Part shown: positions 54,201 through 63,322 of the stretch, piece after piece | Layout: each line of letters begins with the position of its first letter | How positions within the stretch are numbered: position 1 is the stretch's first letter | From: Blastocatellia bacterium | GTDB lineage: Bacteria; Acidobacteriota; Blastocatellia; HR10; J050 | NCBI GenBank assembly: GCA_025054955.1 | Contig: JANWZE010000133.1 | Coordinates: forward strand, 33,771 to 97,770 | Reading direction: 5' to 3' | DNA: 64,000 nucleotides | Translations under genes and position numbers: made by a program | Notes under the pieces: model-generated | Told to the model about the DNA's origin: nothing | Seen by the model: the letters and a program-made list of their open reading frames with translations, nothing else | Databases searched by the model: none

Positions 54201-54808
54201 TGTTCAAACTGCTGCATCAGGCGTTGACCTTGCTCGCGTTGGCCGGTGCGCAGCAGGGCGAGCGCCAGATTGTAGGCCGCCGTGGCGTGGTACGGTTCAG
54301 CATCATACGCCGTGCGGAGGTAGGATATTGCTTCGGCATGCTTGCCCTGTTGCAAGTAGATTTGCCCGATGTTCACGTTCGTGGCCACATCGCGTGGGTC
54401 TCGTTGCAGGACGCGACGGAAAGCGGCCAGGGCCTGCTCCGGTTGATTCTGAGCGCGCGCCACAAGCGCCAATATGTAATGAGGCTGAGCTGCGTTGGGC
54501 ATCAATTCAGCGGCTACCTTGGCCTCACGCGCGGCGCCGACCCAGTCGCGATCATAAAACAGAGCAATGCTCAGGTTGAGACGAACTATCGCCAGTTTCG
54601 GATCAATCCTGAGCGCGCGTTGAAACGCTTCGGCTGCCGGCTTGTATTTGTATTGTTCCAGCAGGGCGACGCCGAGATTATTGGCGCGATAAGCTTCCTC
54701 TCGGTCTGGCGGCGGGGTTGAACGTTGCTCGCGCTGCGCGCCGCAGGAGAGGCTCAGGGTGAGCATTGCGATAGCTAGGGATGCCCAGAATCGTCGCTGA
54801 TGGCGCAT
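51269..54808 (-). CDS. Lipoprotein with TPR, FG-GAP repeats and ASPIC/UnbV domain (CRTAC1-like)
   Basis: A 1179-residue envelope protein. A lipoprotein signal (LSLSCG near residue 22) is followed by five or more TPRs at about 40-240. FG-GAP/VCBS repeats at about 280-640 show DYDRDGDLDVCDLSP, DYDNDLKPDLFVLRYGG and DVDHDGDLDLFIAGF, each a calcium-type DxDxD loop. An ASPIC/UnbV domain (about 640-740, SNRSGVATKIEVRAG, then VRLIWPAGIVQ) precedes a C-terminal region of about 400 residues with no named family. Such proteins are abundant in Acidobacteria and Planctomycetes and are thought to form outer-membrane or extracellular propellers. It is last of a three-gene operon, 5 bp after the previous stop. 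Function unknown. Confidence 0.85.
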   Translation of the reverse strand: MRHQRRFWASLAIAMLTLSLSCGAQREQRSTPPPDREEAYRANNLGVALLEQYKYKPAAEAFQRALRIDPKLAIVRLNLSIALFYDRDWVGAAREAKVAAELMPNAAQPHYILALVARAQNQPEQALAAFRRVLQRDPRDVATNVNIGQIYLQQGKHAEAISYLRTAYDAEPYHATAAYNLALALLRTGQREQGQRLMQQFEQIRAGGYGTTLGQNYLEQGRYAEAIVSTGAEPELVDRAVPNVTLTEATHRFLPQPETTALPGKSPAVAPLFGRQFQADEFNPAAKRQLIAEFNGSVTLLDYDRDGDLDVCDLSPTNLRLYRNDGSALVDVTASSGLATADSNAINIGAVAGDYDNDLKPDLFVLRYGGNALYRNEGGGRFADVTAAAEIPSYPYLALSAAFADVDHDGDLDLFIAGFVDLNKPAANKSRLIFPDDFAAAPNMLLRNLGNGRFADITTMANVAGSQQRAVAVVPTDYDNRRDIDLLVLNYGSAPALLANRRDYSFRDVARDVGLTTSDAFVCVAAGDTNKDNFTDFFFGRLESPGLFITSDGQGRFVTSVAPDSSAGASAAQFFDYDNDGLLDLIVCAHGRLRVLRNLGSEWMDVSDRAVDAKFAPIPQSPHPRGFASGDLDSDGDTDLMARWPGGTLRIARNEGGNRHPSLRIHLTGRVSNRSGVATKIEVRAGSLRQKLETYAAVPAPAPADVLLGLGRRQAADVVRLIWPAGIVQAETEIPSTAAGPALVSVTELDRKPSSCPYLYTWNGERFEFVTDFLGGGEMGYSIGPGRWNYPDPVEYVRIRYDQLKPRQGRYELRVTNELEEVLYLDQLHLIAVAHPATVQVYPNEGMTAVPRPFRLWIAKEARPPAAAMDQHGHDVLARVLHVDRQYPDDFRLLPIRGYAEEHTLTLDLGQLSFNRTLLLLTGWTDYAFSSDNVAAHQAGLSLKPPSLQVKDRDGQWQTVIADIGIPVGRPQTIVLDLTDKFLSSSRELRITTNMRIYWDQILVATSDDAISTRTIRLDPVAAELRWRGFSEPLTPDGKQPLLYDYDRVSPDSPWKTPTGWYTREGDVRELLRQTDDLFVISRPGDEIALSFDATKLPPLPDGWLYTFLLYADGFSKEMDINSASPDHVWPLPFHGMSAYPYAPPESYPMTKERRAILERYNTRLVTKPLPSLLAQRPP

Positions 54809-54813
54809 AGGAA

Positions 54814-56775
54814 TTAGCTTTTGGCCGGTTTGCTTCCAGTGGCCGCGCCGGATGCGGTCGGATGAACGAACTGGATGGGTTGAGCTGAGATGATCCCTTT
54901 GCCTTCTTGGATAGTGATGAACTGATTCGCCTTGGTTTCAGGGATCGTCTCGCGACGCCCCGTTGGCCAGATGACCTCGATGCGCAACGCTCGTTCTGCT
55001 TGACCCAGTCCGAACGTCAATGGCAGCTCGCTCTGTGAGCAATAACTGGAGCCGGTTTTGACGAGGTTCCAAAGCGGAGGGCCGCCTTCACGTTTGACGA
55101 TGACTTTGGCGCCAATACCGTCGCGATTGCTGGTGACGCCAACGGTTTTGATGCGCAGCATGTTGTTTTGATTGCCGTTTTCGTTGCGCAGCAAGCGAGC
55201 TGGACCATTGTTGATCGTGATGAGCAAATCGAGGTCGCCGTCGTTGTCATAATCGGCGTAGGCTGCGCCGCGGCCAACCATCGGTCGTTGCAACGCGCGA
55301 CCTAGTTTCTGGGTGACGGCCTCAAAGCGCTTCTTCCCAAGATTGCGGAAGACGTGCGCTGGCTGCGCATATCGGATTTGCGGTTGAATGGCTTCAATGT
55401 CATCGGCGACGTGGCCGTTGGCTGCAAAAATATCGAGCCATCCGTCCAGATCATAGTCGAAGAAGAAGCAGGCGAACGTCAATGAGAGCAGCGAAACCCG
55501 GCCAATAGTTGAACTCGGCGCTTCGTCAACAAACAGACCGGACCCTTCGTTGTGATAGAGCGCCATCATTTCGGTGGAAAAATTGCCGATGACCAGACTG
55601 GCGCGGCCTGAACCGTCGTAATCGGCTGCATCAACGCCCATGCCGGCGCGGGCAACGCCTTGTTCGTTGAAGGCCACGCCGGCGGTCAGCGCCACATCGG
55701 TGAACGTGCCATTGCCATTATTGCGGTAGAGTTTGTTTGGTTGCGTATCGTTAGCGACGAACACATCCATCCACCCATCCTCGTCGTAATCAAGCATGGC
55801 CACGCCGAGCGACTTACAGGTGGGGTCAAACAGGCCAGCTTGTTGGGTCACATTTTCAAAGGTGCCATTTCCTTTGTTGCGATAAAGTGTGGGGCTTTGA
55901 CCGGTGTATGATTCGGGCGTGCAATAGGATTTATTCGTGCCGTCCAGTGTGCAAAACAGGTCGGTCTCAATCGTCCATTCCACGTAGTTGCAGATGAACA
56001 AATCAAGGCGACCGTCTTTGTCGTAATCGAACCACATTGCGCTGGTGGAAAAACCAGGATCATCCACGCCCGCTGTGGCTGTCACATCCTTGAATCTGCC
56101 GTTGCCAAGGTTACGAAACAGGCGATTGGGGCCGAGGCAGGTGATGTAGATGTCAACGAATCCGTCGTTATCGTAGTCGGCAATCGCGCAGCCCATTGCG
56201 TACATTTCCACTGCCAATCCGGCTTGAACGGTGACGTTCGTGAAGCTGCCGTCTTGATTATTGCGATAGAGGGCCGAGAACGATTTTGCTTTCTTATGGC
56301 CCGGCCAGCTCATCGAGTTAATCAGCAAAATGTCTTGCCAGCCGTCATTATTGTAGTCAAGAAACGCGCAGCCTGAGCCGAGCGTTTCCGGCAGGTACTT
56401 CTTGCCGAAGGCGCCGCTATGATGCCTGAAGCGAATGCCGGCTGCCGTGGTAACGTCGGCAAATTCGATGGGACCGGAGGGGCGTGGCTGTTCCGATGGC
56501 TGTGACTCAGATGGTTCGGCCGGTTGTTCAACGACTGCCGATGGCGGCGTATTGACCGTGTTGATGACGGATCGCGTATCCCGCGAACAACCGGCGGCCA
56601 GCAGGACGCTCAGGCCGGCCATGACGAACACCCAGAGAAGTGGGTTGCCGAGCACTGTAGCACCGCTTCCTCGGCAAGCTCGCCGCTCTGTCGCGTAAGT
56701 CGGCTTGGCCTGATGCAATGCCGGTTGAAGATGGTGCTTGATGCCAACCCGGTGCTTATAGAAAAATCCTATCAT
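54814..56775 (-). CDS. CRTAC1-like FG-GAP/ASPIC-UnbV lipoprotein
   Basis: A 653-residue protein with repeated FG-GAP loops (LDYNNDGWQDILLIN, DYDNDGFVDIYITCL, FDYDKDGRLDLFICNY, DYDLDGWLDIFAANG). A C-terminal ASPIC/UnbV domain reads SNRDGIGAKVIVKREGG, then LRIEVIWPTGRRETIP. It lies between the cytochrome-TPR gene and the larger CRTAC1-like gene, with 5-bp gaps on both sides. ATG 56775 follows AGGTAAGG and is coupled to the upstream stop. A GTG at 56655 would instead give a clean signal peptide ending in the lipobox LLAAGC and may be the real start. Propeller-like, extracytoplasmic; function unknown. Confidence 0.85.
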   Translation of the reverse strand: MIGFFYKHRVGIKHHLQPALHQAKPTYATERRACRGSGATVLGNPLLWVFVMAGLSVLLAAGCSRDTRSVINTVNTPPSAVVEQPAEPSESQPSEQPRPSGPIEFADVTTAAGIRFRHHSGAFGKKYLPETLGSGCAFLDYNNDGWQDILLINSMSWPGHKKAKSFSALYRNNQDGSFTNVTVQAGLAVEMYAMGCAIADYDNDGFVDIYITCLGPNRLFRNLGNGRFKDVTATAGVDDPGFSTSAMWFDYDKDGRLDLFICNYVEWTIETDLFCTLDGTNKSYCTPESYTGQSPTLYRNKGNGTFENVTQQAGLFDPTCKSLGVAMLDYDEDGWMDVFVANDTQPNKLYRNNGNGTFTDVALTAGVAFNEQGVARAGMGVDAADYDGSGRASLVIGNFSTEMMALYHNEGSGLFVDEAPSSTIGRVSLLSLTFACFFFDYDLDGWLDIFAANGHVADDIEAIQPQIRYAQPAHVFRNLGKKRFEAVTQKLGRALQRPMVGRGAAYADYDNDGDLDLLITINNGPARLLRNENGNQNNMLRIKTVGVTSNRDGIGAKVIVKREGGPPLWNLVKTGSSYCSQSELPLTFGLGQAERALRIEVIWPTGRRETIPETKANQFITIQEGKGIISAQPIQFVHPTASGAATGSKPAKS

Positions 56776-56780
56776 GCGCC

Positions 56781-59666
56781 TTACCTGTTCAGAGCGACGT
56801 CCGAATGCGATCCTTTCTTCAACCGTGCATCGTAAGCCGGCGATGGCTTCAACGTGTTCAATGGCACAGAGTGATGCTCATGCACCGACTGCCGTTCGTT
56901 ATTGTCGTGAGGATGAAGCTGGCGATACGGGCCGGTGATGAACTGGGCCGATTCATCAGCCTTGAAGCGTTTGTACAACGTCTGGTGACGCTCAGCCAGT
57001 GGTTTGTTGCCGAGACCTTGGTAGCAGAGCATCAAGTTGTAATGGGCCTGCAAATCTTCAGGATCAATCTTCAAGACCTTTTGAAATTGAGCAATTGCCT
57101 CTTGGTAGTGTCGCTGCAAAAACAGGATGCGCCCGATCTGATTGAGGACGACGCGGTCGCGGGGGTATTGCTCGGCGGCTATGTGCAGGTGGCGCAGCGC
57201 TTCATCATACCGGCCTTTATTCTTCAACGCTGTGGCCAGAAAGAAATGGGCGCTAGCCAGGCGTGGATTGACCTCCAACGCTTTGCGGAGCACCTGTTCG
57301 GCGCCATCCATATTGCCTTCTTGCACGCGCGCGCGCCCGACGTTGACCCATCCGTCGGCATAGTCTGGGTCCATCTGGGTTACTTTCAGGAACACCGCTT
57401 CTGCTCCTTTGAGGTCGCCTTGCAACAGCAAGCCGATGCCGTAATCATTCCACCGCTCGCGGACCGATTTGTCCAGATATGGTTTGACCTCAGGCAATGG
57501 GGCGTTTTTCGGCAAGACCGTGAGCGTGGCGCGATGTTCAGCCATGACGGTGATGGGAATATCTGGAATGGCCTTGATCTGACCGGATACGCCGGAAGTG
57601 TCACCAGTGAATACCCAACGGCCGTCGTCGTGGCCAGGCGCTACAGAAAAGTTCGTATGGTTGGGATCACGGACACCGGCAAAGGCCCACTGGGTATTCC
57701 ACCATGCGAACTTCCGGTAATTGAGCTTGGCCGTCAGGATGATTTGATCGCCGCAATCAGGCGGAATATGCAGCCGGTAATGGACCGTATCCGCTGCGCC
57801 GGGTGGGATCAGCCGGACATAGGCGACGGAACGCGCCATCCATGCGTTGCGCTTGTTGATGACATTGCCGCGTTCGTCGAGCATGAGGCTGCGATAGAAG
57901 TGCGCTCCTGGCTCGACCGGCCCTTTCCCGCCGTCTTCGACGACGCCGCTGTGAAAGATCGTCCGCCCGTGATTGTCCACAGCCTGCAATTCAACCCATA
58001 CGTCGAAGGCGTCAACCGTGCCGCCGGGGAAGAAATGGCCGACTCGGCGCGTCCGTACCACGACTTCAATGCGCACCGATTCGCCGCGTCGGACGGTCGC
58101 GTTGACTTTGTCCAGCGGCGCAATGACTTCGACAGGTTGTGTCATCACGCCCGACGATGCGCCAAAATGAATGGATTCTTCGCCAACAGCAAATGTGCTG
58201 GAGAGTCGTGGTTCCTCCCGATTCTTATTCAGCTTCGGGATGAGCATCGGCGCCTGGCCGGTCCGCGCCATGCCGAAGATGTCAATGGTGACCGCGCCGC
58301 TCTGCAAAAATTCCTGTGTGATTCGCATCTGTTCATGATCGCGATTGACGTAAGGCAGGGCTGTATTGGCGCCGGGAAACCGATGTGAATGGACGTAGCC
58401 ATCACGCGCTGCCGGATCATTCGATGGCACGAGCGGCATGTGACAATCGGTGCAGGTCTGAGGCTTTGGCGGATAGTAGAATGAACGCGCGCCCTGGCCA
58501 GATACGCCGGAGGATTGCCAGTTGTCATACTCATTGAACCCGCGAATCCAGCGATACGCATTGACAGGGACGTCTAAGTGCACTTTGTGACATGAGGAAC
58601 AGAACTCTGCCGACTGCTCGCGATGGAACCGTTTGAGAAATGTCTTTCGATGCGGCGCCGGGTCCACTTTGAGTAAGTAGTCATGCGTCCATCGCAGGAA
58701 TTTATTCTCGCTCACCGACAAATCGTGCAGCGGCGGATATTCGATGACGAAATCACCCTGTCCCATGGTGCTGTTGACGTGCACGATGGAATGGCACGAT
58801 GTGCAGGCCAATCCGGCTTGCGCTTCCGGCGTGTTGATTTGCTCTTTGATCGGCCGGTCGAATCGTCCGTTGAAAAAGACAGCGTGGTCGTGACAACCGG
58901 CGCACCACTTTGATGGCTTCGTGCCGACCACTTCCTGCATGTACTCGATGGACTTCCGATACCACTGATTGTTGAATGACGAGAAGTGATGAGCGGACGA
59001 GTTCCACTGCTGGAATATATCCTGATGGCAACGACCGCAGCTCTCGCTCGTCAGGAAAAAATCAGATGGAATGAGTCCATTGACAGTTGTGTTAGCTGAT
59101 GAGGGAAAGAACGGACTGTTGGGCCCCGCGCCTTCGCCTTCCATGCTCAGGGGCGGATTATCAGGATTCACAATGCGGCCAGTCTGTCGCCCGGTGTAGT
59201 AGTTGTGTGCCATCGTGATCAGCGGAAAAGCGATGATCATGCAGCCCGTGACAAGCGCAGCTTTCCTCCGCGCGCGCGCTCGTGTAGCTCCGCTTTGCCA
59301 GTGATTGAGCAGGTGAATGAGCATGGGAATTGAGCCGCCGACGGCCAGCGCGATGTGTGTGTAAAGCAGCCAGCGGTAAGGCCGCGTTGCGCCCAGGATC
59401 ATTAACGCGACGCCGGAGATGGCGCTCAAACTGAGCGCTGCTGCGGCGATCAAAAGCCACGCCGGCAGGCGCAGCAGCCGAGGCAAGACATAGCCGGCTG
59501 CCACAACGGCGAGGATCACGCCAAGCACCATGTGAACGACCACGTTGCCAAAATAGAAGAACGTCGGCTCAGCATAGGCTGCCAGATATGAGCTATTCAA
59601 GACCAGGAACACAAAACCGATGGCGAGCAGTTTGACGGTTCTCGTCCGACCTGATGGATTGCTCAT
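56781..59666 (-). CDS. Membrane-anchored pentahaem cytochrome c with C-terminal TPRs
   Basis: A 961-residue fusion. The N-terminal 160 residues hold about four membrane helices. Five CXXCH haem sites follow: CGRCH 210-214, CAGCH 255-259, CTSCH 288-292, CSSCH 356-360 and CTDCH 405-409. This block resembles cytochrome c554/NrfA-like multihaem domains. A beta-rich region (about 480-750) precedes three to four TPRs from about 780 to 910 (ADGWVNVGRARVQEGNMDG, ASAHFFLATALKNKGRYDE). The start ATG 59666 follows AAGGAGGGCCCT, a very strong site. It heads the operon with two CRTAC1-like genes. Quinol oxidation or electron delivery across the envelope is plausible; the substrate is unknown. Confidence 0.88.
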   Translation of the reverse strand: MSNPSGRTRTVKLLAIGFVFLVLNSSYLAAYAEPTFFYFGNVVVHMVLGVILAVVAAGYVLPRLLRLPAWLLIAAAALSLSAISGVALMILGATRPYRWLLYTHIALAVGGSIPMLIHLLNHWQSGATRARARRKAALVTGCMIIAFPLITMAHNYYTGRQTGRIVNPDNPPLSMEGEGAGPNSPFFPSSANTTVNGLIPSDFFLTSESCGRCHQDIFQQWNSSAHHFSSFNNQWYRKSIEYMQEVVGTKPSKWCAGCHDHAVFFNGRFDRPIKEQINTPEAQAGLACTSCHSIVHVNSTMGQGDFVIEYPPLHDLSVSENKFLRWTHDYLLKVDPAPHRKTFLKRFHREQSAEFCSSCHKVHLDVPVNAYRWIRGFNEYDNWQSSGVSGQGARSFYYPPKPQTCTDCHMPLVPSNDPAARDGYVHSHRFPGANTALPYVNRDHEQMRITQEFLQSGAVTIDIFGMARTGQAPMLIPKLNKNREEPRLSSTFAVGEESIHFGASSGVMTQPVEVIAPLDKVNATVRRGESVRIEVVVRTRRVGHFFPGGTVDAFDVWVELQAVDNHGRTIFHSGVVEDGGKGPVEPGAHFYRSLMLDERGNVINKRNAWMARSVAYVRLIPPGAADTVHYRLHIPPDCGDQIILTAKLNYRKFAWWNTQWAFAGVRDPNHTNFSVAPGHDDGRWVFTGDTSGVSGQIKAIPDIPITVMAEHRATLTVLPKNAPLPEVKPYLDKSVRERWNDYGIGLLLQGDLKGAEAVFLKVTQMDPDYADGWVNVGRARVQEGNMDGAEQVLRKALEVNPRLASAHFFLATALKNKGRYDEALRHLHIAAEQYPRDRVVLNQIGRILFLQRHYQEAIAQFQKVLKIDPEDLQAHYNLMLCYQGLGNKPLAERHQTLYKRFKADESAQFITGPYRQLHPHDNNERQSVHEHHSVPLNTLKPSPAYDARLKKGSHSDVALNR

Positions 59667-59780
59667 AGGGCCCTCCTTAGGACGCATGGTTGCGCGTGCT
59701 ACGGTTGAGCGGCAAGTTAACCATATCCGTTCTTTGAAGCGCAAGGTCGAACCTGCGGTCTTGCGCTGACTGAGCGGACT

Positions 59781-60560
59781 TCATGAGGAGACGGTCGCTG
59801 CCGATTGACCGAAGCCAGAATGAACAGCCTGCCAGGCGCGCTCAGCCAGCAGGCCAGCTTGTTCAGGCGTGTACGGCGAAACATCAATCGGATCGTGCAC
59901 GATCAGATGCACTGTCCCCGGCGTGACTCCGATCGTTCCTTTCGGCATGATCCGATGCGTGCCATCCACGGTGACCGGCACAATCGGCGCGCCGACTTCA
60001 ATGGCTAAGTGGAACGCTCCTTTCTTGAATGGCCGCATCGTGCCATCGGGCGAGCGGGTGCCTTCGGGGTAGACGATGAAACTGCGTCCCTGTCGGACTC
60101 GCTCGGCTGCTTGGCGCGTGCTGGCAATCGCCGCTTCGCGGTTGCTGCGATCAATTTTGGCACAGCCAATCAAATTCAGCCCCTGACTGAGAATAGGAAT
60201 TTTGTAGAGTTCTTTCTTGACCAGCAGCGCGTGATTCGCGCCTAGATGAAGAAACATGATGATCGGGTCAAGCCAACTGGCGTGATTGGACACAAAAATA
60301 TACGGTTGTCCCTTGCGCAGTCTTTCATACCCGCTCACCTTCACCCGGACGCCGGCCATCCAGTTCCCAATCTGGAAGACAATGCGCGCCGGCAAGAAGA
60401 TAATCGAAGGGTGACGGAAAACTGCGCAGAGGAGCACGATAAGCACGCCAACGGTGAATAAATTGAGTCCCCACCAAGCAAGCAGCAACATGCCTCGCGC
60501 CTTGGCAGCCCACGCCACTCTTGTCACGCGCTCTGATCCTGAGATAGAGTTTGCCGTCAT
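59781..60560 (-). CDS. 1-acyl-glycerol-3-phosphate acyltransferase (PlsC family)
   Basis: A 259-residue lysophosphatidate acyltransferase-like protein. Two N-terminal hydrophobic segments are followed by FVSNHASWLDPI with the HX4D catalytic motif, KKELYKIPILSQGLNLIGC, the PEGTRSPDG substrate motif and GAPIVPVTVDGTH. It acylates lysophosphatidic acid at the inner membrane for phospholipid synthesis. ATG 60560 is preferred; a GTG at 60575 is in frame. It is divergent from the M14 peptidase gene, with starts 28 bp apart, so their promoters must overlap or interlock. A second acyltransferase with an N-terminal extension lies at 26.4 kb. Confidence 0.9.
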   Translation of the reverse strand: MTANSISGSERVTRVAWAAKARGMLLLAWWGLNLFTVGVLIVLLCAVFRHPSIIFLPARIVFQIGNWMAGVRVKVSGYERLRKGQPYIFVSNHASWLDPIIMFLHLGANHALLVKKELYKIPILSQGLNLIGCAKIDRSNREAAIASTRQAAERVRQGRSFIVYPEGTRSPDGTMRPFKKGAFHLAIEVGAPIVPVTVDGTHRIMPKGTIGVTPGTVHLIVHDPIDVSPYTPEQAGLLAERAWQAVHSGFGQSAATVSS

Positions 60561-60588
60561 AAATCTTCGTGCCACCCGGAGTCAATCA

Positions 60589-63231
60589 ATGAATCGCATG
60601 GTTCGATACAGCCTCATCGCATGTTGTCTCGTCATGGTTGCGACCATTGCGCCGGCGCAACGACTGGTGCGCTCGCCGCAGGCCGTACTGGGCTTTGAGC
60701 CGGGCCAAGCTCGCCGGCTGGCCAACTGGACGCAGATCGTTGATTATTTCAAGATGCTCGCTCAACATTCACCGCGCGTCCAAGTTCGCGAGTTAGGACG
60801 ATCCACCCTTGGCCGGCCCTTGATTGTAGCCATCATTTCGTCGGAAGCCAACCTGCGCAAGTTGGATCGGCTCAAGGAAATTCAACGCATGTTGGCTGAT
60901 CCACGCTTGGTCGCCGATGAGGAGATGGCCGAACGGCTGATCAGCGAGGGCAAGATCGTCGTCGCTATCAGTTGTTCGCTGCATTCGACGGAAATCGTGG
61001 CGTCGCAAATGTCGTTGGAGCTGGCTTACCGCCTGGCCAGCGAGAATACCGCCGAAACACGTGAGATTCTCGATAACACCGTCATCCTTCTGTTCCCCAG
61101 TCCGAATCCGGATGGCATTGATATTGTCAGCGCATGGTATGAAAAAACGTTGGGCACGCCCTATGAAGGCAGCGATCCGCCGGAGTTGTACCATGTTTAT
61201 ACTGGGCACGATAACAATCGCGACTGGTTCATGCTGACACAGGTGGAGACACAGTTGGTCACACGCTTGTTTTATCGTGAGTGGTTTCCCCAGATTGTCT
61301 ACGACGTTCACCAGATGGGCTCCAATGGCGCCCGGATGTTTGTGCCACCATTCTACGATCCGGCGAACCCGAATATTGATGCGATGCTCATTCGTGACAT
61401 CAACAAGATCGGCAGTCATCTGGCTTCGGCGTTGACCGCTGCTGGATTCAAGGGGATTCTTTCCAACGCCCAGTTTGATATGTGGTGGCATGGCGGGTTT
61501 CGCACGGCGCCGTATTATCACAATGCCATCGGCATCCTGACTGAAGCGGCCAGCGCGCGGTTGATGTCGCCCGTTGAAATTCGCGCTGAACAATTGCGCG
61601 GTCATCCTGCCGGCTTTCCCAATCCGCTGATGCGTTCGATCAATTTTCCCGATCCGTGGCCGGGCGGTTTATGGCAGCCGCGCGATATTCTCGATATGGA
61701 ACTGGTCGCGTCGCGGGCGCTGCTGCTGTTGGCCGCGCGATACAAGCGCGACTTCATGATGAATGTGCATCGTGTCGCGCGGCGCGCGATTGAAGCAGGC
61801 CGCACTCAACCCCCGTTTGCCTACGTGATCCCGCCTGAGCAACACGACCCGATTACCACGGCGCGGTTTCTCACTGTATTGATGGAGCAGGGCATTGAAG
61901 TTCATCAAGCGCGACGCTCCTTTGTGATCGAAGGCGTCCGGTATCCGGCCGGGACGTTTGTCATCTTGATGGCGCAACCGTATCGAGCGTGCGCCAAAGC
62001 ACTGCTCGAATCTCAAACCTATCCTTCGATTCCTACCGCCGATGGGACTGACCAGCAACCCTACGACGTGGCCGGCTGGACGCTGCCCATGCAGATGGGC
62101 GTCAGTGTGGTCGAAGTCGAGCGCCAGTTTGAAGTGGATTTGAAACGGATTGATTCAGTCGCGCCGCCCGACATCGGCGTGGAAGAGCTGCCCGGCGGCC
62201 AGGCTGCAACGACCTGGCTCTTGCGACCACAGACGAACAACGCCTTCGCCGTAGTGAACGAACTGCTGGAGCCAGAATCGCCCATACAGATCAGCCGACT
62301 GCGCGAGGATGTGGAAATCGAGCGGCACGTTTATCAACGAGGCAGTTTTGTGCTGACGGCGCGGCCGCGACAACACGAAGCGGCTCGCGAATGGATCGCT
62401 GTGCTGGCCTCCAAGCATGAGATCAAAATTCAGGCTGTGCGATCCATTCCTGAGCGAGCTAAAGCGGAGATTCAACGCAACCGGATCGGCCTCTATCGCA
62501 GTTGGGTGCCTTCTATGGATGAAGGCTGGACACGCTGGGTGCTGGAGCAATTCGGATTTCAATTTGAGACGGTTCGCGACAGCGATATTCGTGCCGGCAA
62601 TTTGAATGACCGATTTGATGGAATCATCTTGCCGGATCAAACGCCCAGGCAGATTCTGGAGGGGCATGCGCCCGGTCGGTACCCGCAACAATACACGGGC
62701 GGCGTGGGCATCAGTGGAGTTCAACAATTGAAGTTATTCGTGCAGTCGGGCGGCACGCTGATCTGTTTGGGGCAAGCCTCTGACTTTGTGCTGGAGCACT
62801 TTGACCTACCGGTGCGCAACGTGCTGGCGCAAGCCTCACGACGTGAATTCTTCTGCCCTGGTTCGATTCTCGGCATTGAGGTTGAAACGCTCCATCCATT
62901 GGGGTACGGCATGCCGGCTAGGAGCATGGCTGTCGTGCGCGATAGTCTGGCGTTTGAAGCGACGGGACCGCCAGCGAGCAATGCCGTTGATGTCGTTGTT
63001 CGTTACGCCAAAACAGATGTACTCAAGAGCGGCTATCTGCTGGGCGAAGATCGAATCGCCGGACGCGCTGCGATGGTGGAAGTCAAAGTCGGGCGAGGCC
63101 GCGTGATTTTGATCGGCGTTGCGCCACAACATCGCGGTCAAGCGCATGGCACGTTCAAGTTGTTGTTTAATGCGATCTATCGAGCCGGGGCTGCCTCGGA
63201 GCAAGGCAAAGAGGCTCGTTCGCAACCGTGA
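60589..63231 (+). CDS. Secreted M14 zinc carboxypeptidase, large form
   Basis: An 880-residue exported metallopeptidase. A signal peptide covers about residues 1-24 (IACCLVMVATIAPAQ). The M14 domain shows zinc ligands His132 and Glu135 in SLHSTEIVAS, a third His in YDVHQMGS, the substrate Arg/Asn region DNNRDWFML and the catalytic-Glu candidate in GILTEAASARL. About 450 further residues without a named family follow, a form frequent in Acidobacteria and Bacteroidetes. ATG 60589 follows CGGAG; the frame opens earlier at 60454, inside the divergent acyltransferase gene. It trims C-terminal residues from peptides outside the cytoplasm. Confidence 0.9.
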   Translation: MNRMVRYSLIACCLVMVATIAPAQRLVRSPQAVLGFEPGQARRLANWTQIVDYFKMLAQHSPRVQVRELGRSTLGRPLIVAIISSEANLRKLDRLKEIQRMLADPRLVADEEMAERLISEGKIVVAISCSLHSTEIVASQMSLELAYRLASENTAETREILDNTVILLFPSPNPDGIDIVSAWYEKTLGTPYEGSDPPELYHVYTGHDNNRDWFMLTQVETQLVTRLFYREWFPQIVYDVHQMGSNGARMFVPPFYDPANPNIDAMLIRDINKIGSHLASALTAAGFKGILSNAQFDMWWHGGFRTAPYYHNAIGILTEAASARLMSPVEIRAEQLRGHPAGFPNPLMRSINFPDPWPGGLWQPRDILDMELVASRALLLLAARYKRDFMMNVHRVARRAIEAGRTQPPFAYVIPPEQHDPITTARFLTVLMEQGIEVHQARRSFVIEGVRYPAGTFVILMAQPYRACAKALLESQTYPSIPTADGTDQQPYDVAGWTLPMQMGVSVVEVERQFEVDLKRIDSVAPPDIGVEELPGGQAATTWLLRPQTNNAFAVVNELLEPESPIQISRLREDVEIERHVYQRGSFVLTARPRQHEAAREWIAVLASKHEIKIQAVRSIPERAKAEIQRNRIGLYRSWVPSMDEGWTRWVLEQFGFQFETVRDSDIRAGNLNDRFDGIILPDQTPRQILEGHAPGRYPQQYTGGVGISGVQQLKLFVQSGGTLICLGQASDFVLEHFDLPVRNVLAQASRREFFCPGSILGIEVETLHPLGYGMPARSMAVVRDSLAFEATGPPASNAVDVVVRYAKTDVLKSGYLLGEDRIAGRAAMVEVKVGRGRVILIGVAPQHRGQAHGTFKLLFNAIYRAGAASEQGKEARSQP

Positions 63232-63322
63232 CTCTGTTTGCGCCTCCAGCGCAAGCTGCTGTGTGCCCTTTCTAAAGGAGCGACAGGGGCAAGCGGCGTC
63301 AGCAGACGCCGCAAGAGGGTAG

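Noticed and set aside
56805..58388. 527-codon open frame on the + strand
   Set aside because: Antisense to the cytochrome-TPR gene, which has five haem motifs, a strong ribosome site and family domains; the + frame has no recognisable motif.
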